NCBI GenBank assembly: GCA_963650135.1
Contig: CAVJLG010000076.1
Coordinates: 1 to 9,382 of the forward strand
Reading direction: 5' to 3'
Origin: HGM13006 sp963650135
GTDB lineage: Bacteria > Bacillota > Clostridia > Oscillospirales > Oscillospiraceae
Length of the DNA stretch: 9,382 nucleotides
The notes beneath the pieces are model-generated. The model ran no database searches and was not told where the DNA came from. It saw only the letters and a program-made list of their open reading frames with translations. Position numbers and translations under genes: made by a program. Positions 1 through 7,039 of this stretch are shown in pieces; positions within the stretch are counted from its first letter, which is position 1, and each line of letters opens with the position of its first letter.

Positions 1-24
1 TATCATCTGAGTGATTTTCGGTTT

Positions 25-81
25 CAGCCATGACCGGGAACCATTGTAATTACTGCGTTTCTTCAGTTTTGCTCATGGCTG
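25..81. repeat. 9-bp perfect inverted repeat, 39-nt spacer
   Basis: CAGCCATGA at 25-33 is the exact reverse complement of TCATGGCTG at 73-81. As RNA it would form a 9-bp stem with a 39-nt loop, ending 11 nt before the yigZ Shine-Dalgarno site. It could be a leader structure, a split operator, or chance. There is no T-tract, so it does not look like a terminator. Confidence 0.4.
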
Positions 82-92
82 GTAGGCTGAGG

Positions 93-101
93 AAAGGAGG
101 T
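93..101 (+). promoter_or_regulatory. Ribosome binding site of yigZ
   Basis: AAAGGAGGT is a full complement of the 16S rRNA 3' end and lies 5 nt before the ATG at 107. It fixes the yigZ start and implies strong translation. Confidence 0.85.
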
Positions 102-106
102 GCGCC

Positions 107-748
107 ATGACCGAATATTATCTTCCTACCGGCTATGGAACGTCGGAGTTTGTGGAAAAGAAATCCCGGTTTATCGGCGAGGTCTGGCGAATCTCCACGG
201 AAGAGGAAGCTCGGCAGAAGGTGGCCGAGGTAAAGAAAAAGTATCATGACGCCCGGCACAGCTGCTGGTGTTACCTGCTCCGGGACGGTACGGTTCGATA
301 TTCCGACGATGGGGAGCCCCAGGGAACCGCCGGTCAGCCTATGCTGGAGGTGTTCTCCCGGGAAGGCATTACTGATTGTGTTTGCGTGGTGACCCGATAT
401 TTCGGCGGTATTCTGCTGGGAACCGGCGGACTGGCCCGAGCCTACACCAAGGGGGCAAAGGATGCGCTTTTGGCGGCGGGGGTTTCGGTGGAGCGGCTGT
501 GGGATCGGATTTTGGTTCCATGCAGCTATGCACAGTTTGAGCGGGTGCGGCAGGAGACGGAAAAGCACGGCGGTGTGGTGGAAGATACCGATTACGGCGC
601 AGATGTGATGCTCACCGTTCTGACCCCTGAGGGCGAAACCGCCGGATATCTGGCGGCGCTGACTGAGCTGTCGGCTGGCAGCATCGAAGGGGAAAAACTA
701 GATCAGGTGTTTCGTGGCGTGCCGGTGAAGGTGCCGGAGATTTCGTAA
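107..748 (+). CDS. yigZ: YigZ/IMPACT (UPF0029) family protein
   Basis: A 213-residue protein of the YigZ/YvyE family, the usual length for this family. The N-terminal UPF0029 (IMPACT) domain covers about residues 15-125 and shows the signature SDDGEPQGTAGQPML at 66-80, followed by the conserved RYFGG and LGTGGLARAY blocks at about 97-113. Residues about 135-205 form the small ferredoxin-like C-terminal domain (DUF1949 type). The eukaryotic relative IMPACT modulates the GCN1/GCN2 stress pathway. The bacterial protein's role is not settled; translation- or nucleic-acid-related roles have been suggested. It has no signal peptide or membrane segment, so it should be cytoplasmic. The start is set by a strong ribosome site 5 nt upstream. 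It lies 59 nt before dgt in the same orientation and is probably co-transcribed with it. The family call is secure; the function is not. Confidence 0.93.
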   Translation: MTEYYLPTGYGTSEFVEKKSRFIGEVWRISTEEEARQKVAEVKKKYHDARHSCWCYLLRDGTVRYSDDGEPQGTAGQPMLEVFSREGITDCVCVVTRYFGGILLGTGGLARAYTKGAKDALLAAGVSVERLWDRILVPCSYAQFERVRQETEKHGGVVEDTDYGADVMLTVLTPEGETAGYLAALTELSAGSIEGEKLDQVFRGVPVKVPEIS

Positions 749-759
749 GACCCAAAAGT

Positions 760-780
760 CGGCGGGCAAATCGCCTGCTG
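760..780 (+). other. Small hairpin between yigZ and dgt
   Basis: CGGCGGGC at 760-767 pairs with GCCTGCTG at 773-780: 8 bp including two G-U pairs, with a 5-nt loop (AAATC). No T-run follows, so it is not a standard intrinsic terminator. It may shape the dgt leader or mRNA decay, or be chance. Confidence 0.3.
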
Positions 781-793
781 CACAATTGAATAT

Positions 794-800
794 AAGGGGT
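794..800 (+). promoter_or_regulatory. Ribosome binding site deciding the dgt start
   Basis: AAGGGGT lies 8 nt before the ATG at 808. The in-frame GTG at 799 overlaps this site and has no Shine-Dalgarno sequence of its own, so translation should begin at 808. Confidence 0.7.
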
Positions 801-807
801 GCTGACT

Positions 808-1815
808 ATGACGATTCGTGAGGAACTGGAACAGCGGGAGCACATGATGCTCTCACCCTGGGCGGCCAGGGCAGATGAAACCAGGGGACGATTGCGCCCG
901 GAAGAGGAAAACGAAGTGCGCACCTGCTATCAGCGGGACGTGGATCGGATCGTCTATTGCAAGTCGTTCCGGCGACTGAAGCACAAAACCCAGGTGTTTT
1001 TGCAGCCGGAGGGAGATCATTACCGAACCCGGCTGACCCATACCCTGGAGGTCATGCGGATTTCCAGAACCATCGCCCGGGCGCTTCAGCTCAACGAGGA
1101 TTTAACCGAGGCCATCGCCTTTGGCCACGACCTGGGGCACACTCCCTTTGGCCATGCAGGGGAAAAGGCCCTCAGCGATATCACCGGCAAGGCGTTTCGG
1201 CATAATGAGCAGTCCCTCCGCGTGGTGGATATTCTGGAAAAGGACGGCGAGGGGCTGAACCTGACCTATGAAACCAGAATGGGCATTGTGGGCCACACCG
1301 GCGACTTCATTCCGGAAACCCTGGAGGGCCAGATCATTCGTCTGGCGGACCGGATTGCTTACATCAACCACGACATCGATGACGCCCGCCGGGCGGGAAT
1401 TCTCAGCAACAGCGATATTCCCAAGGATATTACCGACGTACTGGGCCAGACCCATTCCCAGCGGATCAACACCCTGGTAATGGATATCATCCACCACTCC
1501 CAGGGCCTGGACCATCTGGAGCGGGACCCGGAGGTGGCCGATGCCATGGAGCGGCTGCGGGACTTTATGTTCGAGCGGGTGTATCGGAATCCCGTGGCAA
1601 AGGGCGAAGAGTCCAAGGCCAAGGATATCATTGGCATGCTCTATGACTACTACTTAAAGCATCCCGGCAAGCTGCCGCCGGATTTTCAGCCCCAGCTGAG
1701 CTTCGACGGAATCGAGCGAACGGTGACGGATTATATCGCCGGTATGACAGACAAATATGCGGTCTATAAATTCAGCGAAATTTTTATCCCCACGGCATGG
1801 CAGGTCCGGGGATAA
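808..1815 (+). CDS. dgt: Deoxyguanosinetriphosphate triphosphohydrolase-like protein
   Basis: A 335-residue HD-superfamily phosphohydrolase of the dGTPase family. Characterised members hydrolyse dGTP (or several dNTPs) to the deoxynucleoside and tripolyphosphate and so help set the dNTP pool in the cytoplasm. The expected metal-binding set is visible: H78 in RLTHTLEV, H107 and D108 in GHDLGH, and D181 in LADRIAY. The neighbouring GHTPFGHAGE block (110-119) and the N-terminal FRRLKHKTQVF block (54-64) are also typical. It is much shorter than Escherichia coli Dgt (about 505 residues) and matches the short 'dGTPase-like' subgroup common in Bacillota. Exact substrate range and allosteric dNTP activation cannot be read from sequence. 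It lies 56 nt before dnaG with no terminator between; dgt-dnaG-sigA is a recurrent clostridial order that links dNTP control with primase and the main sigma factor. Confidence 0.93.
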   Translation: MTIREELEQREHMMLSPWAARADETRGRLRPEEENEVRTCYQRDVDRIVYCKSFRRLKHKTQVFLQPEGDHYRTRLTHTLEVMRISRTIARALQLNEDLTEAIAFGHDLGHTPFGHAGEKALSDITGKAFRHNEQSLRVVDILEKDGEGLNLTYETRMGIVGHTGDFIPETLEGQIIRLADRIAYINHDIDDARRAGILSNSDIPKDITDVLGQTHSQRINTLVMDIIHHSQGLDHLERDPEVADAMERLRDFMFERVYRNPVAKGEESKAKDIIGMLYDYYLKHPGKLPPDFQPQLSFDGIERTVTDYIAGMTDKYAVYKFSEIFIPTAWQVRG

Positions 1816-1856
1816 AAAGGAATGCATAAATTTGCGGAATTTTGGAAATCATCCAG

Positions 1857-1863
1857 AAGGAGG
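1857..1863 (+). promoter_or_regulatory. Ribosome binding site deciding the dnaG start
   Basis: AAGGAGG lies 8 nt before a TTG at 1872. An in-frame TTG further upstream at 1842 has no ribosome site, and the segment it would add contains this Shine-Dalgarno site itself. Initiation at 1872 is therefore preferred. Confidence 0.8.
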
Positions 1864-1871
1864 TGTGCGCC

Positions 1872-3647
1872 TTGGCGTTTCCTGAGGCATTCTTACAGGA
1901 GCTGGAGGAGAAAAACTCCATTGAAGATGTGGTGGGGCAATATGTCACCCTGACTCGCCGGGGCAGCAACCTGTTTGGACTGTGCCCGTTCCATAATGAG
2001 AAAACCGCCAGCTTTTCCGTAGCGCCGGAGAAGGGCATCTTCTACTGCTTCGGCTGCCATAAGGGCGGCGGCGTCATCAACTTTATTATGGAGATTGAGG
2101 GGCTGGATTATCCCGATGCGGTGCGGTTTTTGGCACGGCGGGCGGGCATGGAGGTGCCGGAGGACGATCCCAGGCGCGTTTCCAGTCTCCGCCGGAAGGA
2201 GCACCTTTGGAAGCTCTGCCGGGATGCGGCGCTGTTTTACCACAATGCGCTGAAAAGCCCACAGGGGCAGGAGGGCCTTCGGTATCTATTGAGCCGGGGC
2301 CTGACGAAAAAGACCATTATATCCTTTGGCTTGGGCTTTGCACCCAATCAATGGGATGGACTCAAGAAAGCAATGCTGGCGAAGGGCTACACTATTGAGG
2401 ACTTGCAGGACGCGGGCCTGGTGCGCACCAAGCGCCGGGAGAAAACCGACGAAAATGGTAACACCGTGGAATCGGTCAGCACCTATGACTGGTTCCGCAA
2501 CCGGGTGATGTTCCCGATTATCGATGTAAGAGGCAATGTCATCGGCTTCGGCGGACGGGTGATGGATGGCTCAGAGCCCAAATACCTCAACTCTCCGGAG
2601 AGTATGATCTTCAACAAGCGGAAAAACCTCTTTGCGCTGAATGTGGCGAAAAAAACAAAGATGGAGATGCTGGTGCTCACCGAGGGGTATATGGACACCA
2701 TTTCTATGCATCAATATGGCTTTGACTGCGCCGTGGCTTCCCTGGGCACCAGCCTGACCCAGGAGCAGGCTGGGATGCTGTCGAAGTATACCAAGCAAAT
2801 GGTGCTCTGCTATGACGGCGATCAGGCGGGGCAAAACGCGGCAAAGCGCGCTATCGGCATTTTGGAGAAAACGGGCATCACCGTCAAGGTGCTTCGTATG
2901 CAGGGAGCAAAGGACCCGGACGAGTTCCTGAAAAAATACGGGGCGGAACGGTTCAAAAAGCTCTTGGGTATGTCGGAAAATCAGGCGGTCTATCAGCTGG
3001 AGAGCATCCGGCGGAAATATGACCTTGCAACAGACGACGGCAAGGTGGAGTTCCTAAAAGAGGCGGCGAATCTCATCGCATCCATGGATTCCTCGGTGGA
3101 GCGGGAGGTCTACAGCACCCGAGCGGCGGAAATGGCGGGGATCGAAGCCCGGGCCATGCAGCTGGAGGTGCAGCGGGCCTTCAAGCGGCGGGTGAATGCC
3201 AAAAAGAAGCGGGAGGAGCGGCAAAATCTCCGCCCTGCTGAGCAAATCCAGCCCACGGCATCGGGGCTGAAATACGACAATGTACGGTCGGCGGTGGCGG
3301 AGGAAGGCGTTCTCAGTCAGATCCTCCTGGAGCCTGCGCTGCTGGACCTTACAAAAAATCTGAAACCGGAGCAGTTTTCCGCGCCGTTGCTGGGCAGAGT
3401 CTATGCCTGGATGGAAAAGCGGTGGCAGGAGGGGGAGAGCGTCTCGATTCCTGCCATGGGCGGAGATTTTACTCCGGAGGAAGTATCCCATATCACTAGA
3501 ATATCCCAGAAGCAAGAAGGTGTTGTCAGCGAAAAGGCGCTCGGCGATTACATAGGCGTGATCCAATCGGAGGCGGCAAAACGCAGCAGTAAGGATCTGA
3601 TGGCGGCATTGCATCGCCGCCGGGAACAAAACGGGTATGGAGGATGA
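1872..3647 (+). CDS. dnaG: DNA primase DnaG
   Basis: A 591-residue primase, a normal length, that makes the RNA primers for DNA replication and works with the replicative helicase. The N-terminal CHC2 zinc-binding domain shows C38, H41, C59 and C62 (CPFH and CFGC). The RNA polymerase core follows, with FGGR and PKYLNSPES at about 226-244. The TOPRIM part has EGYMD at 271-275, the acidic DGDQAG at 315-320, and KDPDEF at about 347-352. The C-terminal third, from about 430, should be the helicase-binding domain; it is diverged, as usual. Residues about 187-205 are charged and look like a small insertion before the WFRNRVMFPI block. The start is TTG, chosen from the ribosome site. The gene ends 4 nt before sigA, and its last codons contain the sigA ribosome site, so the two are probably translationally coupled. 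Confidence 0.97.
   Translation: MAFPEAFLQELEEKNSIEDVVGQYVTLTRRGSNLFGLCPFHNEKTASFSVAPEKGIFYCFGCHKGGGVINFIMEIEGLDYPDAVRFLARRAGMEVPEDDPRRVSSLRRKEHLWKLCRDAALFYHNALKSPQGQEGLRYLLSRGLTKKTIISFGLGFAPNQWDGLKKAMLAKGYTIEDLQDAGLVRTKRREKTDENGNTVESVSTYDWFRNRVMFPIIDVRGNVIGFGGRVMDGSEPKYLNSPESMIFNKRKNLFALNVAKKTKMEMLVLTEGYMDTISMHQYGFDCAVASLGTSLTQEQAGMLSKYTKQMVLCYDGDQAGQNAAKRAIGILEKTGITVKVLRMQGAKDPDEFLKKYGAERFKKLLGMSENQAVYQLESIRRKYDLATDDGKVEFLKEAANLIASMDSSVEREVYSTRAAEMAGIEARAMQLEVQRAFKRRVNAKKKREERQNLRPAEQIQPTASGLKYDNVRSAVAEEGVLSQILLEPALLDLTKNLKPEQFSAPLLGRVYAWMEKRWQEGESVSIPAMGGDFTPEEVSHITRISQKQEGVVSEKALGDYIGVIQSEAAKRSSKDLMAALHRRREQNGYGG
3639..3643 (+). promoter_or_regulatory. Ribosome binding site of sigA inside the end of dnaG
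   Basis: GGAGG at 3639-3643 precedes the dnaG TGA (3645-3647) and lies 8 nt before the ATG at 3652. The alternative in-frame ATG at 3637 overlaps this site and has no Shine-Dalgarno sequence, so sigA starts at 3652. Confidence 0.8.
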
Positions 3648-3651
3648 TATC

Positions 3652-4797
3652 ATGAGCAATACCTCTCAGAAAAAAGTGGACGAAAAGACCCTGAAGGACG
3701 TACAGGCAAAGCTCATCGAAAAGGGCAAGGAAGGCGGCGGAAGTCTGACGTCTGAGGACTTTGCTGCGGCCATGTCGCCCTTGGGCGCGGATATGGACCA
3801 GATGGAAGAGACGTATCGTGTGCTGTCGGAGGCAGGGGTAGAGGTGCTCCCCCCGGCGGACGAGCCTCTGGATGATGCATCTCCCAGCATCGAAGAGCTC
3901 AGCCAGCTCCAGGAGGAACTGGACGAGGAGAGTAAAAACGAAGAGGCAGAGCCCCAGGTGGAGGAATACGGCACAGGCGATCCGGTGAGAATGTACCTCC
4001 GGGAGATTGGCAAGGTGCCGCTGCTGACCCAGGAGCAGGAGCAGGAACTGGCAAAGCGCATTGCCCAGGGCGATCAGGAGGCGGCCAAGGAGATGACCGA
4101 GGCGAACCTCCGGCTGGTGGTTTCCATTGCCAAGCGCTATGTGGGCAGAGGCATGCAGCTGCTGGACCTGATTCAGGAGGGCAACCTGGGCCTGCTGAAG
4201 GCGGTGGAGAAATACGACTTCACCAAGGGCTTTAAGTTCTCCACCTATGCCACCTGGTGGGTGCGTCAGGCCATTACCCGGGCGCTGGCGGATCAGGCGC
4301 GGACCATCCGGATTCCCGTCCATATGGTGGAGACGATGAATAAGCTCACCCAGTGCTCCCGGAAGCTCCAGCAGGAACTGGGCCGGGAACCCACGGTAGA
4401 GGAGCTGTCCAAGGCCATGCACATGACCCCCGAGCGGATCAACGAGATTCGCCAGATGTGCATGGAGCCTGTATCCCTGGAGTCCCCGGTGGGCGAGGAA
4501 GACGACAGCCATTTGGGGGATTTTATTGAGGATAACACCGGCTCACAGCCCGCCGACGCGGTATCCCAGGCGATGCTTCGCCAGCAGCTGATGGAGATCC
4601 TTGATACGCTGTCGGAGCGGGAGGCAAAGGTTCTGCGCCTCCGCTATGGCCTGGACGATGGCCGACCCAGAACTCTGGAGGAAGTGGGCAAGGAATTCAA
4701 TGTCACCCGGGAGCGCGTCCGTCAGATCGAGGCGAAGGCGCTGCGGAAAATTCGGAATCCCAACCGCTCCAATAAGCTCCGGGACTTCTTGACCTGA
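3652..4797 (+). CDS. sigA: RNA polymerase primary sigma factor (SigA/RpoD)
   Basis: A 381-residue group 1 sigma factor that directs RNA polymerase to housekeeping promoters. Region 1.1-like residues 1-66 are followed by an acidic linker (about 68-107). Region 1.2 begins at DPVRMYLREIG (110-120). Region 2 covers about 148-222 and includes the core-binding DLIQEGNLGL block and the promoter-melting/-10-reading stretch FSTYATWWVRQAI. Region 3 covers about 223-300. Region 4 covers about 313-381, with the -35-reading helix-turn-helix EEVGKEFNVTRERVRQIEAK at 343-362. All parts look intact, and the length is close to Bacillus subtilis SigA (371). Group 1 identity rests on the complete regions, the near-invariant region 2 and 4 motifs, and the position right after dnaG. 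Two hairpins lie downstream. Confidence 0.97.
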   Translation: MSNTSQKKVDEKTLKDVQAKLIEKGKEGGGSLTSEDFAAAMSPLGADMDQMEETYRVLSEAGVEVLPPADEPLDDASPSIEELSQLQEELDEESKNEEAEPQVEEYGTGDPVRMYLREIGKVPLLTQEQEQELAKRIAQGDQEAAKEMTEANLRLVVSIAKRYVGRGMQLLDLIQEGNLGLLKAVEKYDFTKGFKFSTYATWWVRQAITRALADQARTIRIPVHMVETMNKLTQCSRKLQQELGREPTVEELSKAMHMTPERINEIRQMCMEPVSLESPVGEEDDSHLGDFIEDNTGSQPADAVSQAMLRQQLMEILDTLSEREAKVLRLRYGLDDGRPRTLEEVGKEFNVTRERVRQIEAKALRKIRNPNRSNKLRDFLT

Positions 4798-4813
4798 TCG
4801 AATCATATTGCCA

Positions 4814-4864
4814 CCGCGTGCAGCGCACTGAGCGTACCTGCATGCGGCGGAGTTTTACCCTCCG
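4814..4864 (+). terminator. Tandem hairpins after sigA, possible weak terminator
   Basis: CCGCGTGCAG at 4814-4823 pairs with CTGCATGCGG at 4838-4847: a 10-bp stem with one G-U and a 14-nt loop. A second stem follows at once, CGGAG at 4848-4852 with CTCCG at 4860-4864 and a 7-nt loop that contains TTTT. The T-run is only four long and sits between the stems, so full intrinsic termination is doubtful. The pair may act as a leaky terminator, a pause site, or a 3' stabiliser of the sigA mRNA before the next promoter. Confidence 0.45.
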
Positions 4865-4881
4865 GCAGAATGCGCCATCTC

Positions 4882-4910
4882 TTGCCAAAGCACTGGAAAC
4901 GTGCTATAAT
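4882..4910 (+). promoter_or_regulatory. Housekeeping (SigA-type) promoter of murT
   Basis: TTGCCA at 4882-4887 (four of six match TTGACA), a 17-bp spacer, and a perfect TATAAT at 4905-4910. TG at 4902-4903 gives an extended -10 (TGCTATAAT). Transcription is expected to begin near 4916-4918. This is the best promoter in the window and separates the sigA operon from the envelope genes. It ends only 9 nt before the murT ATG. Confidence 0.85.
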
Positions 4911-4919
4911 TCTAAAGTT

Positions 4920-6296
4920 ATGAACATCAAAACTTCTTTTGCGATTTTTATGTGCAAATTCTCCCGGTTCGCCATTCGCAAGCTGGGCAGAGGCGGTACA
5001 GATATGCCGGGCAGAATTGCCCTGAAAATCTGTCCGGATTTGCTCGGACGGTTGGCAGAAGGCGTAACGACCGTGATCGTTACGGGCACCAACGGCAAGA
5101 CCACCACATCTCGAATGATCGAGCAGGCCATGACCGATTCTGGAATCTCCTTCTTTGCCAATAAGACCGGCGCAAATCTCCTCAGCGGCGTAACGGCAGA
5201 GTTTGCAGCCAACTCTGGCACCTTCAGCGGAAAGTGCCGCTATCCCTATGCCCTCATCGAGGCGGATGAGGCGGCGTTTAAGATGATTTCTACCTATGTC
5301 GATGCAAAAACCGTTGTGGTGACCAATGTGTTCCGGGACCAGCTGGACCGGTATGGCGAGGTCACCCATACCCTGGACAACATCCGCGTCGGCATCCAGC
5401 ACAGCCCCAACGCCGTGCTGTGCCTGAATGCAGATGATTCCCTGTCCGCGTCCCTCCATGGGGATGTGGAGAATCCCGTAATTTTCTACGGTGTCAATAC
5501 GCCCATTTATCAGGACCGGGTGGACGAGGTGTCCGATGCGCCCTACTGCATCCGCTGCAAGCATGAATATGTCTATGACTATGTGACCTATGGCCATCTG
5601 GGCGGCTATCACTGCCCCAACTGCGGCTATGGGCGGCCTGAGCCCCAGGTTGCGGTGACCAAGGTGGTATCCTCCGATGCAGAGCAGTCTCAGGTGGTGT
5701 TCGGTACCAAAACCGGAACCTATCCTGCCACGGTGAATCTGCCCGGCGGCTATAACATCTATAATGCCTGCGCTTGTATGGCGGCAGGCAGCGCCATGGG
5801 CCTCAGCAATCAGACTGTAGCCGAGAGCCTGTCCCGGTTCCAGTGCGGCTTTGGCCGAATGGAAAAGTTCGATATCCACGACACCCCCGTGCGGATGATT
5901 CTGATTAAGAACCCCGCCGGCTGCAACCAGGTGCTGAACTTCCTGACAAATGCCACCACTCCGGCGGTATTTGTGGCCTGCCTCAATGACCGGGCCCAGG
6001 ACGGCAAGGACGTCAGCTGGATTTGGGATGTAGACTTTGAAAAGCTTTTGGGTATGGGCGACATGCTGAAGGACGTCTATGTTTCCGGCGTTCGGGCGGA
6101 TGATATGGCCCTGCGGTTCCTGTATGCAGGCATTCCCGAGGAGAAAATCCATGTGGAAAAGGACTATGGCAAGCTCATGGAAGCGGTAACGTCCCAGCCG
6201 GATCCGGTTTATGTGATGCCCACCTATACTGCGATGCTGGCATTGCGGGATAAAATCAGTAAGGCGTACGGCTTTAAGGAATATTGGGAGGCGTAA
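4920..6296 (+). CDS. murT: Lipid II isoglutaminyl synthase, MurT subunit
   Basis: A 458-residue Mur-ligase-like protein. With GatD, MurT uses ATP and ammonia from glutamine to amidate the alpha-carboxyl of D-Glu in the lipid II stem peptide, at the cytoplasmic face of the membrane. The ATP-binding loop GTNGKTTT is at 56-63. The MurT-specific Cys4 zinc ribbon is complete: C210, C213, C232 and C235. The C-terminal MurT domain (DUF1727) carries IKNPAGCNQ at 329-337 and DVSWIWDVDFE at 364-374; D364 likely matches the catalytic Asp of the Staphylococcus aureus enzyme. Start choice: ATG 4920 gives an N-terminus whose GGTDMPG block aligns near residue 25, as in S. aureus MurT. No Shine-Dalgarno sequence precedes it. 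A later ATG at 5004 has a weak upstream AGAGGCGG but would delete conserved sequence. gatD begins 2 nt after the stop. Confidence 0.95.
   Translation: MNIKTSFAIFMCKFSRFAIRKLGRGGTDMPGRIALKICPDLLGRLAEGVTTVIVTGTNGKTTTSRMIEQAMTDSGISFFANKTGANLLSGVTAEFAANSGTFSGKCRYPYALIEADEAAFKMISTYVDAKTVVVTNVFRDQLDRYGEVTHTLDNIRVGIQHSPNAVLCLNADDSLSASLHGDVENPVIFYGVNTPIYQDRVDEVSDAPYCIRCKHEYVYDYVTYGHLGGYHCPNCGYGRPEPQVAVTKVVSSDAEQSQVVFGTKTGTYPATVNLPGGYNIYNACACMAAGSAMGLSNQTVAESLSRFQCGFGRMEKFDIHDTPVRMILIKNPAGCNQVLNFLTNATTPAVFVACLNDRAQDGKDVSWIWDVDFEKLLGMGDMLKDVYVSGVRADDMALRFLYAGIPEEKIHVEKDYGKLMEAVTSQPDPVYVMPTYTAMLALRDKISKAYGFKEYWEA
6286..6291 (+). promoter_or_regulatory. Ribosome binding site deciding the gatD start
   Basis: GGGAGG within the last codons of murT lies 7 nt before the ATG at 6299. 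This excludes the upstream in-frame TTG at 6284, which has no ribosome site. Confidence 0.8.
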
Positions 6297-6298
6297 TT

Positions 6299-7039
6299 AT
6301 GGAACTGAATATTTGCCATCTCTATCCCGATATCCTGAACCTTTATGGAGATCGTGGCAATGTCACTTGCCTCAAAAAGCGTCTGGAATGGCGGGGCATT
6401 GACTGCAATGTAGAGGGCGTGTCCATCGGCGATAAGCTGGAGGCGTCCAAGTATGACCTGTTCTTCATCGGCGGCGGCCAGGACTTTGAGCAGGGGGTCC
6501 TGCTTCAGGATCTGTCCGGCGAGAAAACGGCGGAGATCAAGGCTGCCATTGAGGATGAAAAGGTATTTCTGGCCATTTGCGGCGGCTATCAGATTCTGGG
6601 TAGCTACTATAAAACCTGGGACGGGCAGCAGTGCGACTTCCTGGGGGCGCTGGACCTGTATACTGTGGGACAGAAGGACAGAATGATCGGTAATTACATG
6701 TATGAGTGCGACGACCTGGGCGGTCAGACCGTGGTGGGCTTTGAGAACCACTCCGGCCAGACCTTCCTGGGGGATGGGGTAAAGCCCATTGGCAAGGTGC
6801 TCTCCGGTTATGGCAACAACGGCAAGGACGGCTATGAGGGCGCGCGGTATAAAAACGTTTACGCCACCTATAGCCATGGCTGCCTGTTGCCCAAAAACCC
6901 TGCCATTGCGGATATGCTGATTCGCTGGGCGCTGGAGCGGAAATATCCCGGCTTCCAGCTGGAGCCCTTGGCGGATACCCTGGAAAATCGCGCCCACAGC
7001 TATATGGAGGAACGACTTCGTGCAGCACAGAATCGTTAA
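6299..7039 (+). CDS. gatD: Lipid II isoglutaminyl synthase, glutamine amidotransferase subunit GatD
   Basis: A 246-residue class I (CobB/CobQ-like) glutamine amidotransferase. It releases ammonia from glutamine and passes it to MurT for D-Glu amidation of lipid II. The N-terminal LYPDILNLYGDRGN block (8-21) is typical of GatD. The nucleophile is C94 in AICGGYQ, the same residue number as in S. aureus GatD. R128, a glutamine-binding residue in that enzyme, is also at 128 here, and the catalytic His is H193 in YSHGCLLPKNP. All key residues are present, so the complex should be active. The gene starts 2 nt after murT, and its last 20 nt overlap the next gene, indicating one coupled operon. Amidation of lipid II in other Gram-positives aids transpeptidase use of the substrate and affects lysozyme and antibiotic sensitivity. 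Confidence 0.95.
   Translation: MELNICHLYPDILNLYGDRGNVTCLKKRLEWRGIDCNVEGVSIGDKLEASKYDLFFIGGGQDFEQGVLLQDLSGEKTAEIKAAIEDEKVFLAICGGYQILGSYYKTWDGQQCDFLGALDLYTVGQKDRMIGNYMYECDDLGGQTVVGFENHSGQTFLGDGVKPIGKVLSGYGNNGKDGYEGARYKNVYATYSHGCLLPKNPAIADMLIRWALERKYPGFQLEPLADTLENRAHSYMEERLRAAQNR
7006..7010 (+). promoter_or_regulatory. Ribosome binding site of the DUF2804 gene inside gatD
   Basis: GGAGG at 7006-7010, inside gatD, lies 9 nt before the GTG at 7020. It supports a GTG start that overlaps the end of gatD by 20 nt. Confidence 0.75.

Larger units (their letters stand above)
1..106 (+). other. Leader upstream of yigZ; possible end of a preceding gene
   Basis: No complete gene fits here. On the + strand, frame 1 is open from the window edge to a TGA at 31-33, reading YHLSDFRFQP, which could be the C-terminus of an upstream gene. 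On the - strand, an ATG at 31-29 opens a frame reading MAETENHSDD toward the window edge, but it has no Shine-Dalgarno sequence. Too little is visible to choose between them. I see no convincing -35/-10 pair for yigZ; TGTAAT at 45-50 is -10-like but lacks a good -35. Confidence 0.3.

Noticed and set aside
27..113. 10-nt direct repeat GCCATGACCG at 27-36 and 104-113
   Set aside because: The second copy is the yigZ start itself; one short match with no further similarity is best explained by chance.
1822..1953. Short + strand frame starting at ATG 1822 and running into dnaG, rich in Arg and Trp
   Set aside because: The AAGGA before it is too close to the ATG to act as a ribosome site, and most of the frame is an out-of-frame reading of dnaG.
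3526..4512. Long - strand open frame (328 codons) opposite dnaG/sigA
   Set aside because: It lies antisense to two certain genes, has no recognisable motif and is the usual shadow produced by GC-rich codon bias.
4818..4919. Upstream extension of murT from a GTG at 4818
   Set aside because: The extension reads through a hairpin and the promoter, has no ribosome site, and adds 34 residues not expected in MurT.
4803..6152. Long - strand open frame (449 codons) opposite murT
   Set aside because: It is antisense to a clear murT with all key motifs; the His/Gly/Ile-rich reading is a typical mirror-frame artefact.
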